64,000 nt of DNA from Laburnicola sp. R22_1 (GCA_014281115.1 JACONQ010000002.1:806001-870000), one strand, 5' to 3'; shown: positions 11,618 to 22,853, counted from the stretch's first letter. The notes: a model not told the origin generated them from the letters alone. A program made the numbers and translations.

Positions 11618-13491
11618 ATGGACCCAATTAACGCCGCGATAGCAGCAATCGAAGCGCAAGAACCAGGAGAATTTTTATCATACAATAAAATCGCCAAAGA
11701 ATTTGGTGTTGTACGCTCTACGTTGACGCGCAGGCACCAACGCGTCACGCAGGCGCGTACTATCACTGATGGTACACGTCGTCTACTCCATCCACAACAA
11801 GAAAAGGGGCTTCTACAATATATCACCTACCTTACTGAGCGTGGCATTCCTCCTACACGGCAGATGATACAAAATTTTGCTTCCTACATGGCAAAAAGAG
11901 ACGTCAGCATGTCCTAGGTTGATCGCTTTGTTAGGCGCAACCCCGACTCCTTGATCTCACGATGGACGACTGGGCTTGACAGCAATCGCCACAAGGCTGA
12001 TTTAGAGGCAAAATACAGGCTCTACTTTAAGCTTCTACACAAGAAAATTACAGAGTATAGTGTAGAGCCTCAGCATACGTACAATATGGACGAGAAAGGC
12101 TTCCTCCTTGGTATCACTGGCCGCTCAAAAAGGATCTTCGATAGGCCTCTATATGAGAGTCGCCAAGTAAGGCAATCTATACAGGACGGCAGCTGTGAGT
12201 GGATCTCGCTCATCGCATGTATATGCGCCGACGGATCTACTGTTGATCCAGCGCTAATCTATCAATCTGACGCCGCGACTCTACAATCAAGCTGGGTTGA
12301 AGAAATCAACGTCAATTCTCACAGAGTCTTTATCACCTCATCAACCTCTAGATGGTCAAACAATGAGATAGGGCTTCAATGGCTTAAACAGGTGTTTAAT
12401 CGCTGTACAAAGGAGAAGGCTCGACGGCAGTGGCGACTCCTAGTCCTTGATGGGCATGGATCTCACGTTACTATGGATTTTATCAACTACTGCGATCAGA
12501 ATAAGATCCTCCTTGCGATATTTCCCCCTCATGCGACTCATACGCTGCAGCCTCTTGACGTCTGCGTATTTAAGTCTCTCTCAGCTGCCTACTCTGACGA
12601 GCTCTCCGGATACCTGTATAGGAGCCAAGGACTGTCAACAATCGCCAAAAGAGACTTCTTTACGCTATTCTGGAAGGCCTGGACGACGTCAGTTACGCCG
12701 CAGTTGATTACCAAAGCTTTTGAGTGTACAGGTATCTCGCCGCCAGATCCAACGCCTATCCTCAAAAGGTTTAACAAAGAGACTCTGCCAGAGCCAGAAT
12801 CACCAGTGAGCTCTACCTCAGTACTTAGCGCGTCAGATTGGCGTAAAATAGAGCGACTGTTACGCTCCACTGTGAAGGATATCGCGACTGAGGAGTCGCG
12901 TAAGCTGAGCCAGACGATACACTCAATCTCTGTACAAAAGCAGCTCCTAGAGCATGAAAATAAGGGTCTCCGAGAAGCTCTTGCAAACCAGAAACGGCGT
13001 CAAACAAAAGGCAAGACTCTGCCCTTAGAGCAACCTAAGGAGTGGCATGGAGGAGCAGTTTTCTGGTCACCTGCCCGCGTACAGAGGGCGCGTAACTCGC
13101 TCAGCCAGCAGGAGGCTGAAAAACAACAGTTACAACTCCAAAAGCTCAGCAGCAAGAGATCCATATAGCTAATAAACAGCTTAAAGCTCGTTTACAGCAG
13201 GAGAAGCGCGTTGAGCGGGCAGCAGCCAGAGATGCGCGCGCCAAGGAGAAAGCTGATCAAGCTGCTGAGCGACGCCTCCGTCAACAGGCTCGCAAGACTC
13301 AACAACAACTTCAAAAACGTCTCAAAATTGCTAAAAAGGGAAGTCAGAAAGCTTCAAAAGCTACTCATACAGTTACAAAGAGGAAGAAATCTACGCCAGC
13401 ACCTGTACGCGTTGATGCGGCGGCATCTGCGCCATCAACGCCATCATCGCGCTGTGGCCGTATAATCAGAACACCAAGCAGATATCTATAA
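11618..13491 (+). pseudogene. pogo/Fot1 transposase, one nonsense and one frameshift
   Basis: The frame opens at the ATG at 11618 (MDPINAAIAAIEAQ). An N-terminal helix-turn-helix follows (LSYNKIAKEFGVVRSTLTRR), then a CENP-B-like region, then the DDE catalytic core: aspartates in YNMDEKG, LVLDGHGSH and TLQPLDV. The C-terminus is a long coiled, Gln/Lys/Arg-rich tail. A TAG at 11915-11917 interrupts the frame just before VDRFVRRNP, where related transposases usually have Trp (TGG to TAG is a G-to-A change). Near 13143 a run of four A, where five would keep frame, shifts the reading so that the first open frame ends at 13168. In the other frame coding continues to TAA at 13489-13491 (QQQEIHIANKQLKARL onward). 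Both lesions are single-base events, so the protein was intact recently. Confidence 0.85.
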
Positions 13492-13604
13492 TCTGACTAG
13501 CTAGCAATCATCTATAGCTCTATGAGAAGCCAACTCTAGAAAATCTAGCGATAAAAGCTTTTGTGTAGAGCTCTATAGCCTCATATTGCTGGCTGAGCGA
13601 TTAC

Positions 13605-13653
13605 GTTGGGGTTGCGCATTGAGTGACGGTGCGCATTGACTGCCGAGACAGGG
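13605..13653 (-). repeat. right terminal inverted repeat of pogo element
   Basis: These 49 bases begin GTTGGGGTTGCG and end CCGAGACAGGG, the perfect inverse of 11529-11577, and are followed by the TA target duplication. Confidence 0.95.
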
Positions 13654-13702
13654 TATGTACAAAAGAAAAGGCTATGGTTAGAACTTTGTGGGGGAGGGAT
13701 AA

Positions 13703-14047
13703 AACTTCGGCGCGGCAACGCTGCAGTTATCTATCCTTCCTTTGCTATCCCAATTATCGCAAATAACACAAGTTGATATATCAACAGGTATGCTGTTCTT
13801 GTGAGTGGGACAAGGATAACACGTACCAGATACACCGTCGCTCTATCGCCGCATCAAGATTGTCCTTAACAAATCTCCTATCATTGTCTCTCCACGCCCT
13901 GCCACCTACCTGGGGATCGACGTCGATTTGTCTGACGCTGACGTACTCGCCGCCGCCGAAGAGTACACGCTGAAGCTTCGCGCCGCTGCCGTCGAGGTGA
14001 CAAAAACGCCGGAGTTCCGTTCCGTCCGTGAGATGGTCGTCCAATAG
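13703..14047 (+). other. exon-like plus-strand reading frame inside the 3-kb insertion
   Basis: An open frame at 13703-13787 ends at a GTATGC donor, and a 42-base intron with a TACCAG acceptor joins it in phase to 13830-14047. The joined product reads LPLLSQLSQITQVDIST, then PSLYRRIKIVLNKSPIIV, RPATYLGIDVDLSDADVL and AAAEEYTLKLRAAAVEV, ending VREMVVQ and TAG. The amino-acid usage is protein-like, with even hydrophobic spacing and a predicted helix, unlike most chance frames nearby. There is no start codon in the first exon, so the 5' end is missing or lies elsewhere. Frames just downstream (KVEDEVFVDKLQGGESV, WIREILLAVAAASAHQV) also look protein-like and may be a shifted continuation. I do not recognise the protein. 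It could be a captured host-gene fragment or the remains of an element-encoded gene. Confidence 0.35.
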
Positions 14048-16557
14048 AATCCGGCAGGGGACGCAAAAGGTGGAGGATGAGGTGTTCGTCGACAAGCTAC
14101 AAGGTGGTGAGAGCGTCGCATGGATCCGCGAGATTCTCCTGGCCGTCGCGGCCGCGTCGGCTCATCAGGTGCTGTGTACGGCGCGAGTGAACTTTGCGTG
14201 GGTTGGGAGCTTACAGGGTGTGGGCGGGGTGCGAGTGAGTTCAAACTGTCGTCGCGTTGTCGGGTGGTGTTCGAGGTTGGTCTTCGATTGGAATCAGGTG
14301 CCGCACATGGTACATATGACCTTCAATCTCAATCTACTTCAGCCTCAAACCCAAAAAAAAAGGTCAAAAAAGGCGTTCGGAAAGCCGACCGTCAATCTAT
14401 ATTATCATGAGGAACTCTACCAGATGCACAAACCGTTATTCGCTCCACCGTGGCTGGTGCTCATATTGTCTTGTGCATAGAGTGCAGACCCAGTAAGGAC
14501 TATCACCGGCCCAATGCGAGGGAATTTGTCACCGTACCGAGAGCGCATGCATTTCATCACGTCCCAATGCACAGTGTATTGGCGTATGTGGTCAGAAGAT
14601 TGCCGTTTCAGGTAGCATCGGATATTGTCCATTTCGCACATGTCGTCATGGTAGAGCATCCGCCGTACTTTCAATGCCAACCGGTCAAAGGCATCACCAG
14701 ACATCAACATGTCGCAAATTGATCCAAGGTCTACCCAATGTTAGTGTATGAAGGGAAAATGTGCAGCTCTAGGATAGATACATGGCACAGAAGCCAAAAA
14801 TCGGAGGAATTCGAGGTCGAGAACTTGTCTCACATATACTTTGTTTTGAGCCTCAGCACTTACCTGCAACTAAATCTACGTCGTCATCATCCACGGCCTG
14901 GTGTTCCGCATTCAAGTTCTGCACGGTTTCCTCGAGCTCCAGATTTCTTGGCTCAGACTTTGCTAGAAGACCGAATCGCTCAGAAAGGGAGAGCGGTTGG
15001 CCTAGATTTTTCAAGCGCTCCGAAAGCGCGAGTGCATTGGCCGGTGTTGATGTTACATTCTGGCGAAAGTATCGAGTGGTTTGGGGTCGATAGCGCCGAA
15101 TCAAGTTAGCTGCTCCAACGAGCATCTTATAGTCCTTTTCGGAAATATCTGAACCTTCAGAAATCCATGAGCTAATAGGTTTCGAAGCCAGCTCCGCCGT
15201 GTAGTCTTTCAACAATGAGTTCAGTCGAATTTCAAGGTCTTCTTGTGGTTGAGTCGCCAGAGTGTAATCAGCGCACTGCCGAGCACCCGATTGCTCTAAG
15301 AGTGTGTCCCCAAAGAATGCGATAAATTCGTGCAGAAAATTCCGTGGCAAACAAAGAGACTCTCCAGTCGAATTTATGGAGCACACAGACTCTGTATCGG
15401 CACCAAAGCCGCTATGGTAGCCTGAGTCATGAACTTCGTTCGAGTCTTCTTTCGTTTTGCCTACTGTTTTAGTGGCTTCAGCCAGTACACTTTCGTGCTG
15501 TGAGTCATCACTCTTGCGATTAACTGGATCACCTGTGAATTCTTGTTGGATCCACTCACCGCTGAGCACTTGGAAAGACGCAGGTGCATGAAGATCAGGA
15601 GGACCAATAAGCGGGTGGTTCAGTGAATACAATTCAAAGTTGAAGGGAGAGACGCTCTCAGCCAATGTAAATTGGTTAGGCTGCCATTGGTTAGCTCAAA
15701 ACCCAAGTATACGTTTCTCAGGTAGCCAAACTACTTCTAGCATCTCATTTGACTCTGAAAAGGTGGATACCCGTTCGTAGCCTTCTACTCCTGTTTCACG
15801 AGACAGGCCACCAAGCATCGGGACGTTTGTTGAATAATGATCTGTGCTCATGTTTGGTCGGGTGGCGGTGTCATTCGCGGTTGACCCAGATGAAGGCGGA
15901 CGTGAAGGGTACGACCACATTGTTTCATCGGATGATGCTTCAGTGTAAGTGCCATTTGAGCTGTAGGTAGTCTTTCCAAATTTGTTTTCATAGTCTCCAG
16001 TTTTAGGCACCGGTGAAGCATAATTAGAGAAAGGGGGCGGAGTGGAGAATGCGAGGGGAGGTAAGCTGTCCACCGGTACTGGTAGGACATCTAGGTCTAA
16101 GCGACCTTTGGAAGAAGAAGGCCCTTGCGATAGTTGGCTCTCGCTGGGATTAGTTTGGAGCGAATCGTGATTGTAATCGGCATCATTGCTGTAACCATTC
16201 AACATTTGACATTTGGGTGATAACGGTAGAGCTTACTGCCGTTCGCGATGTTTTTGCAAGAGATCCGGCCTATAGAATGTTTCCCCGCAGCCAGGAAAGT
16301 CGCACCGTAGTACCGTTTGGTCATGGTTCTTCTGATGTCGCCTGCAAATTGTTTAGCTTTATGATACGAAATAGAACATGCTGAAAGCAGCGCAGGCGTA
16401 CCTCAAATGTTCGGCTCGTGTATAGGACTGGCGAGAGTCAATAATTTGCGGATACTAAAACGTAACCTTGGAAATTTCGTGCCTACAAGACAGAGGGGGA
16501 GGGGGGAATCACATGCATCGACGCGCATGGATACCGTCTTTGCAACGGCAAACAAAC

Positions 16558-16763
16558 TGTTGGCAGTAGCTCTCCCCAAGTAGCTAGCGTTGTTACAGGG
16601 GTTCTACCCCTAGCCTTGCCTCCTTGTTTGGCCAGTGTTTGACAGGGGGTCTGCCCTATCCTCACCTCCACGGTGAGGATAGGACAACAACTTACAACCA
16701 AAATCTTTGACTATCTATTTATTACTGTTTACCGTGTATACACGACCCGACGTGGAACCAACA
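16558..16763 (+). repeat. left LTR of copia element
   Basis: The 206-bp repeat begins TGTTGGCAGTAGC and ends GGAACCAACA, with the usual TG..CA ends and a 6-bp inverted terminus (TGTTGG/CCAACA). It differs from the right LTR by two single-base indels in short homopolymers and one substitution. The five bases before it (CAAAC, 16553-16557) match those after the right LTR. Confidence 0.95.
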
Positions 16764-16977
16764 CTGATTAGTGGTTAACCTCATGTTAGCCACAGACAAG
16801 CAAGGTACCAGCGCTCGAAGGGTGATTGCGAGTATCGACTTATAGCGTACTGGCTTTTGCCTGGTAATTACTAGTATCGACTCATAGCGTACTGGTTTTG
16901 CCTCAACAACGTCGCTTACGATACAGGACTTGAAGACTCGTCTCACTGTCCTATAGTACCGTCATATAGCGACAACC

Positions 16978-19900
16978 ATGTCAGCTTCAGCGTCTGGAAA
17001 AGAGACCAGCTCTCTCGGCACCGCAAACCCAGAGGATACCCAAGACAAACCTACGCAATCAACCGCGTACAGTAACAACAACTTTGTTCCTGCCAAAGTC
17101 CAGAAACTACGAGAGGAGTTTCAGATCGACCTACGCGGATGGGACAAGGATATTGACATCTCTAACCCAGAACACCTCACAGAGCCAATCCTTAACGCAT
17201 ACATCTTGAGCACTGTCTCACTGTACAAAAGCTCTCAATATAGAGGTATTAGACTATAGGAAACCTTCAAGACAGACTTTAATAGATAGACAAAGGCAAC
17301 CTTTAAGATACCAGCTAGGAAAGCTTGGTGTACACTACGCGATTACCTCCTCTACAATGGCGTATAGGTTGACAGCGGCATAAGGAAATCAATTAGCAAG
17401 TCTCTTCAAGACGTACTTGACAATGACGAGCCACATCAGTGGACAGAGGAGGAGATCATACAGGCAGGCAAAATTACGCGAACCCATCTAGAGGAGATTG
17501 CTTCAAATATAGCTCCGAAGCCAGCTATACAGAGTACAGCTCCCCAAGACGATACAACAATAGTCAGAACAACTAAGTTGCCCTATCCGAATCGTAACCC
17601 GTCACTGTTGCCGCCGCCAGAGCCTCAGCAGCTGCCTCAGCAAGTACAGCAGCAGCAATCTCAGCAGCCACAAGTACGGTTTCCATCGTACACGAATCTG
17701 CCAGCACCATCTACATATAGAGGTTTCTCAGCACCGCCACTAATACCATATACAGCCCCAGATCCAGAAAGGATCCCAATTCAGACAAAGACAGGGTTTC
17801 TCAAGGTCTATACAGAGGACATGAAATACAGCGGCGACAAGGATAACTTTCTGTCAGCCAAGTTAAGGACCTTTTACGATACCTGCGAGTTGTTTGAGAT
17901 CTCTAAGGGACAGATGCACTAGCTCTACCCTATCTCACTTAAAGGACAAGCTAAAGCTTTCTATTAGAGTAAGATCCGCGGTAGAGGCTTTAATTTTGCT
18001 ACAATTGTTAAGACTGTTAGGGAACACTTTAAGACAGAGGAGGATCTGCAACGATACACTATCCTTTGGCACGAAGCCTCTCTACTCAACCTTGTACAGA
18101 AAAGTCCAGAGAGGCCAATGCTAGAGCTCTTTCAAGAGCTCACAGATGAGCTGCAACAGATACAGGATGGACTGACAGAGCACACTATGGAGTATTCTTC
18201 AGAGATGAGCCTCCGCAACGCAGTGATACGAGCCTGCCGCGGCGTTAAGGAGTGTAGCATGGCTCTGTACAAACCAGCGTCTACGTATGAAGGACTTTGT
18301 GCGGAAATCAGGTCAGCAATTGTTACGGCGGAGAAAGAGAGACAAGCACAACGCCAGGCCTACTATACGGACGACAGCCCGGATCCGCAGCAGTACTGGA
18401 CGGACCGGACGTACAACCGCGGCAGCAACCGCTACCGCTTCGGCCGCGATAAAGGCAGTTACAGTCGCGCTAGAGGCGGAAACCAGTCATTCCGCGACCG
18501 CTACAGAGGATCCCAGCGGTTCCAGCGGGACGCAAAACGATGCTGGGTATGTAGGAAGATTAACTGCTTCTCTACAAGGCACACACCAGAGGAAAGGCGC
18601 AGATTATACAACAGGCACGCTCAACATCTACAGCAAACAATGGACTGTACAACAGAGGATATCTAGCAGTTCCTAGTTAACTACGAAGGCCTTGATATAT
18701 CCGACAGCAATGCCCATAATAGCAACGCCACTGCCGACCTAAGCGGGATCACCAACTTGATCGACAGATTACTACAGGATGAGGCGGACTATAGCGAGCA
18801 ATTCTTCTGCGAGGGCTACCTAGCAGGGCCGCGTGCAATTGACGGCGCTAAAACTGTGTCAATATTGAACGATCAATCAGTCTCTCACAGGCTTACAGGA
18901 GAATATCAGTCTCACAGGCTTATAGAAGGATATAAGGCATGGACAACAGGCCGCAACTGTACGTTTGAGGATCGCTACTCATCCGCTGTCTTTCAGGGGA
19001 TTATGCCAGATACTGGAGCTTCTAGCATATCGACTGCTGGCCAACCCCAGGTTAAAGCTCTGTGTAGGAAACTGCCACTCGTACAGATCGATACCTCAGC
19101 AGCTAGTCAGACAATTCGATTTGGCAAAGGCGACACTAGAACCCTTAGAGTAATAGTTGTTCCAACTCCAGTTGGTAATATTACCTTCCATATTGTTCCT
19201 ACAAAGACGCCCTTCCTGTACTGTGTACAGGACATGAATCGCATGGGGGTACGGCTTGACAATCTCCGCAGTGTACTTGTCCAGAACAACTCTAAGTTCG
19301 TCCCTATTGTATGGAAATGGGGCCACCCGTACATGCTTCTGGATCAGGAAGAATCGCTAGCAGGGTGTCACTGGACAGTGACAGAAGACCGCGGTTCGCG
19401 AGCAACTTGCCACCTCACAGAGACTGAACTACGACGCCTCCACCGACGATTCGGCCACCCGTCAGTACGCCGACTGCTCCGGCTGTTACAGCGCGCTGGC
19501 CATGAGGTAGACCAGCAGATCCTGCAACACCTGACAAGGTATTGCCACCACTGTCAGATGAATGCCAAGTCACCTGGCAGATTCAAATTTACGTTAAAAG
19601 ACGACTATGAGTTCAATTTTTCTATTATTGTGGACGTACTATACATTAATGGCAAGCCAGTCCTCCAGATAGTTAATAAAGCTACCCAATTTAGTGCCTT
19701 ACGATTCCTACCTGACATGTCTGCAGCTACGGCATAGGACACGATCCGAATCTGCTAGATTAACGTCTATCTTGGCCCGCCAGATCAGATTGTGCATGAC
19801 GCCGGTACAAACTTTGCTTCGCGGGAGTTCCAGCAGCTCGCCAGATCGATGGCAATTATCACAAAGGAAGTGCCAGTAGAAGCTCACAACAGCATTGGCT

Positions 19901-22230
19901 TAGTAGAGCGATACCACGCCCCTCTGCGCCGCGCGTACAAGATTATAGAAGCTGAGGTACAGGACGAGAGACCAAGCAAGGAGCTCATACTACAAATGGC
20001 ACAGAAGGCTGTCAACGATTCAGCAGGACCAGATGGACTAGTGCCCACTCTGCTAGTGTTTGGCGCCTACCCAAGGATGACGGACGCAGATCCTCTGTCA
20101 CCCTCTACTGAAAAACGTACAAAAGCTATCAGACTAGCGACTGATGAAGTGCGAAAACTGCACGCCCAGCGCCAAATCAACGACGCCCTTGCGATACGGA
20201 ATGGCCCAGATACGCGGATTACTGTCAACCTGCCTATTGGCTCCCAGGTCCGAGTATACAGAGAGAAGAAAGGATGGACAGGCCCACATACGCTGCTTGA
20301 AACCCAGGGAGAGACCTGTATAGTAGAGCTGCCAAGCGGATCAACCCAGTTCCGCTCAACAGTTGTGAAACCGTACTATAAGGAGCCGCAAGAGACTACG
20401 CCACAAGATCCCACACTGCCAGATACCACAATGCCAGATCCTGTTGGCGGTACGCCACCCAAATCCCCGCGCGAGAAACCAGCCGCAGAAGCTCGACCCA
20501 GTCGCCAAAGACGCAAGCCAACAAGATACCCAGGTGACGAAACAGACAATGAGGATCAGGGTGAGCAGCTTCAATCAACAGCCTACATGACCGCAAAGGA
20601 AGTTGCGGATAGAGAGCTCTCTCGCAAACTGCGCCAGGAAGGCAAGATTACAACACCAGGAGCACCTTTTGAGGCATCACAAAGGCAGGAAATCGACGGG
20701 CTAATTGCAAGAGGAGTCTTTGAGTTTACTCAGTACGATCCAGATGGCAAACACCAGGGGATCCAAGTATTCAAATCGCGACTAGTCAATGAGGTCAAAG
20801 GCAAGACAACAGACAACCCTTTTAAGAAATCTAGGCTAGTAATACAGGCGTACAATGACGACGGAAAGGAGATTATCCTTACGCAATCTCCCACAATCCA
20901 ACGGTCTAGTCAACGTCTTATTCTAGCTCTAGCACCTACAGCTATCTACTGCGATATCAGAGTATACCTCCGCGACGTCACTTAAGCCTATACGCAGTCA
21001 ACAACATATCTCAACCGTCTCATTCTCGCTTGACTGCCTAGTCAGCTTCAATCAACCTACCCGCCAAATACAATTATAGTGGTACAACGACCGCTATACG
21101 GCATACCAGAGGCAGGCACACACTGGTGGGCGACTTACCACAAGCACCACCGCTAACAGTTAGCTATGGAGACGTCTACGTACGACCCCTGCCTGCTATT
21201 AACAGCAGAAAAGCCTTTTGGAGTTGTTGGCATGCAGATAGACGATACCTTGATTCTTGCAGATGAGCAGTTTGCTGAAAAAGAAGATACAGAACTGCAA
21301 AAGGCAGAAATCAAGGCTAAACCAAAGGAAGCTCTCTCTGAAAGCCTACCACTACTATTCAATGGCTGTATTATTACACAGAAAGGCAAAGTGATAGAAA
21401 TGAGACAGAAGGACCAGGGCAAGAAGATCCAGCTTGTAGACCTGTCGCACAGTGACTTCCGCCAGGCGTACAGAGAACAACGAGCTCGAGCAGCTTATAT
21501 TGCGACAATTTGCCAACCAGAGGCTTCATTTGATCTATCTCGCGCCGCGCAAGCTCAGGATCCAACAGAAGAGGACGCAAAGGATCTCAACAAGCGACTA
21601 AAGTGGCAACTTAACAACCTGACCCGTGGACTACAATACGTGCCGCTACACCTTGCAACAGCAAAGCTGTATATCTTTGTTGACGGCTCATTTGCAAACA
21701 ATAAAGATTATAGCTCCTAGATTAGATATATTATTGTATTAGCAAATGAGACAACAGAGGACGACCCTGCGGCACAAGATAAGTTCGAAATCTATAGTAA
21801 CCTGCTCCACTGGAGCTCAACCAAGAGCAAAAGGATTACACGGAGCGTGCTAGCTTCAGAGATCTACGGCATGGTTAGTGGCGTAAATATAGGTGTCTGT
21901 ATAGGTCAGACAATTGGCAAGATTGCGTCGCAACTTGCATCTGATCTTGGAGAACTATTGCCAATAGTAGTCTGTACAGACTCCTACTCGCTATACGAGT
22001 GCCTTGTCAAGCTTGGTACAACAAAGGAGAAGAGACTTATGATAGATATTATGGCTCTACGCCAATCATACGAGAGACGCGAGCTCGCAGAGATCCGATG
22101 GATTAATGGAGACGACAACCCTGCCGACGCGATGACTAAGAGCAATCCGAATAAGTCCCTTGAACAGCTAGTTAGCTTAAACAAGCTGACAATTAGGATA
22201 GAAGGATGGGTGAAGCGGAAGGAGGAGTAG
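16978..22230 (+). pseudogene. copia Gag-Pol polyprotein, twelve internal stops, no frameshift
   Basis: All coding blocks between 16978 and 22230 share one reading frame. Gag is followed by a Cys/His cluster (CWVCRKINCFSTRHT, about 18541). The protease site is DTGAS (about 19007). The integrase has a zinc-binding segment (HRRFGHPSVRRLL ... CHHCQ) and core aspartates in DVLYIN and VHDAGTNF with a downstream Glu. Reverse transcriptase runs from about 20700, with the active-site strand GMQIDDTLIL (about 21229). RNase H starts at IFVDGSFANN (about 21670). The twelve internal stops are nine TAG, two TAA and one TGA. Several TAG stand where Trp is likely (for example FY-stop-SK, SS-stop-IRY), which fits G:C to A:T transitions. 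The lack of any indel over 5.2 kb, together with young LTRs, points to repeat-induced or similar mutation rather than slow decay. Confidence 0.9.
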
Positions 22231-22285
22231 TAGGAGATTCAGGTAATTGGGGATAGCTTCATTTTCACAAAGAAAAGACTGCCAG

Positions 22286-22489
22286 TGTTGGCAGTAGCTC
22301 TCCCAAGTAGCTAGCGTTGTTACAGGGTTCTACCCCTAGCCTTGCCTCCTTGTTTGGCCAGTGTTTGACAGGGGGTCTGCCCTATCCTCACCTCCACGGT
22401 GAGGATAGGACAACAACATACAACCAAAATCTTTGACTATCTATTTATTACTGTTTACCGTGTATACACGACCCGACGTGGAACCAACA
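22286..22489 (+). repeat. right LTR of copia element
   Basis: The 204-bp repeat begins TGTTGGCAGTAGC and ends GGAACCAACA, nearly identical to the left LTR. It is followed by CAAAC, the second copy of the target duplication. Confidence 0.95.
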
Positions 22490-22853
22490 CAAACTCACCC
22501 GTCCGCACTAGTAGTTGTGAACCTTCAATCCCTTCTTAGCTTTACTAATTCGACCTGTCCGGGTGTAGTGAACCGTTTGTGCCGGGGTCGCTGAAGCAGT
22601 TGCAGAGCCCGACTGTGCGGGAGGGACATCATCTTCGTGAGAAATCATAGGGCCTAGCAAATAGCTCCAAATGCGAAGATGAATCGTAAACACAAAAGTG
22701 GTTCAAGAATCAGGCTGCTTTTCCAGGTCATTTTATTCATGTGGGGCTAAGCATTGCACCACCACTATGCGGTGCGACATCGTCTTCCACATTAGGCGAA
22801 TTCTCCAAGGTAGACTCGTATCAAGGACAGGGTATGCCCCAAGGCATGGACAT

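Larger units (their letters stand above)
11529..13653 (+). mobile_element. Fot1/pogo-type (Tc1/mariner superfamily) DNA transposon
   Basis: The 2,125-bp element starts CCCTGTCTCGGCAGTC and ends with the exact inverted copy. It is flanked by TA on both sides (11527-11528 and 13654-13655), the target duplication of this superfamily. The inverted repeats are 49 bp and identical. Inside is a plus-strand transposase with one stop and one frameshift. The element is nested inside the 3-kb insertion and is therefore the later arrival. Perfect termini imply recent transposition, and the copy could in principle still be moved by a transposase supplied from elsewhere. Confidence 0.93.
11374..14391. mobile_element. 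3.0-kb insertion of unknown class with 9-bp target duplication
   Basis: The nine bases TCAATCTAT occur at 11365-11373 and again at 14392-14400. Taking out everything between them, plus one copy, restores a normal 53-base intron (GTTTGT ... TTTTTTCACAG) in the C2H2 gene. On the minus strand that intron joins GGANN to VSNKDDKK in frame. This supports a real insertion event with a target-site duplication. Most of its length is a nested pogo-type transposon (11529-13653); without that it would be about 890 bases. I see no terminal inverted repeats, long terminal repeats or transposase in the outer part, so its class is open. A spliceable plus-strand reading frame lies in its right half. A MULE-like non-autonomous element would fit a 9-bp duplication, but that is a guess. 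Confidence 0.55.
16558..22489 (+). mobile_element. Ty1/copia LTR retrotransposon
   Basis: The 5,932-bp element has LTRs at 16558-16763 and 22286-22489 and is flanked by the 5-bp target duplication CAAAC (16553-16557 and 22490-22494). One long plus-strand frame (16978-22230) encodes Gag-Pol in the copia order: Gag, protease, integrase, reverse transcriptase, RNase H. A purine-rich tract (AAAGAAAAGA) lies about 10 bases before the right LTR. The insertion point is a few bases inside an intron of the minus-strand C2H2 gene, just past its GTGAGT donor. LTR identity of about 98.5% suggests recent insertion, yet the coding frame holds twelve stop codons. Confidence 0.95.
9038..22853 (-). pseudogene. 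decayed C2H2 zinc-finger gene, split by two intronic insertions
   Basis: Minus-strand exons can be chained in phase: 22648-22499, 16427-16402, 16341-16237, 16188-14864, 14730-14434 and 11353-9038, with a possible earlier exon from an ATG at 22853. The spliced product has two C2H2 fingers (CGRSYTRAEHLRRHQKNH, then CDFPGCGETFYRPDLLQKH). A disordered region follows, then SGYHSGFGADTESVCSINS, and then long conserved segments (QYTVHWDVMKCM, GFSHLFVPVRK, IVGWCSVAQSRLG, DQGAVIFGHS). I recognise these as a widespread Pezizomycotina family of unknown function. Lesions: a TGA in the possible first exon, first finger Cys lost and TAG at 22508-22510, TGA at 15696-15698, frameshifts near 10980, 10600 and 9848, TGA at 10497-10499. 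The gaps between exons hold the copia element and a 3-kb insertion. Frames stay readable over long runs, so decay looks fairly recent. Exon joins are inferred. Confidence 0.75.
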
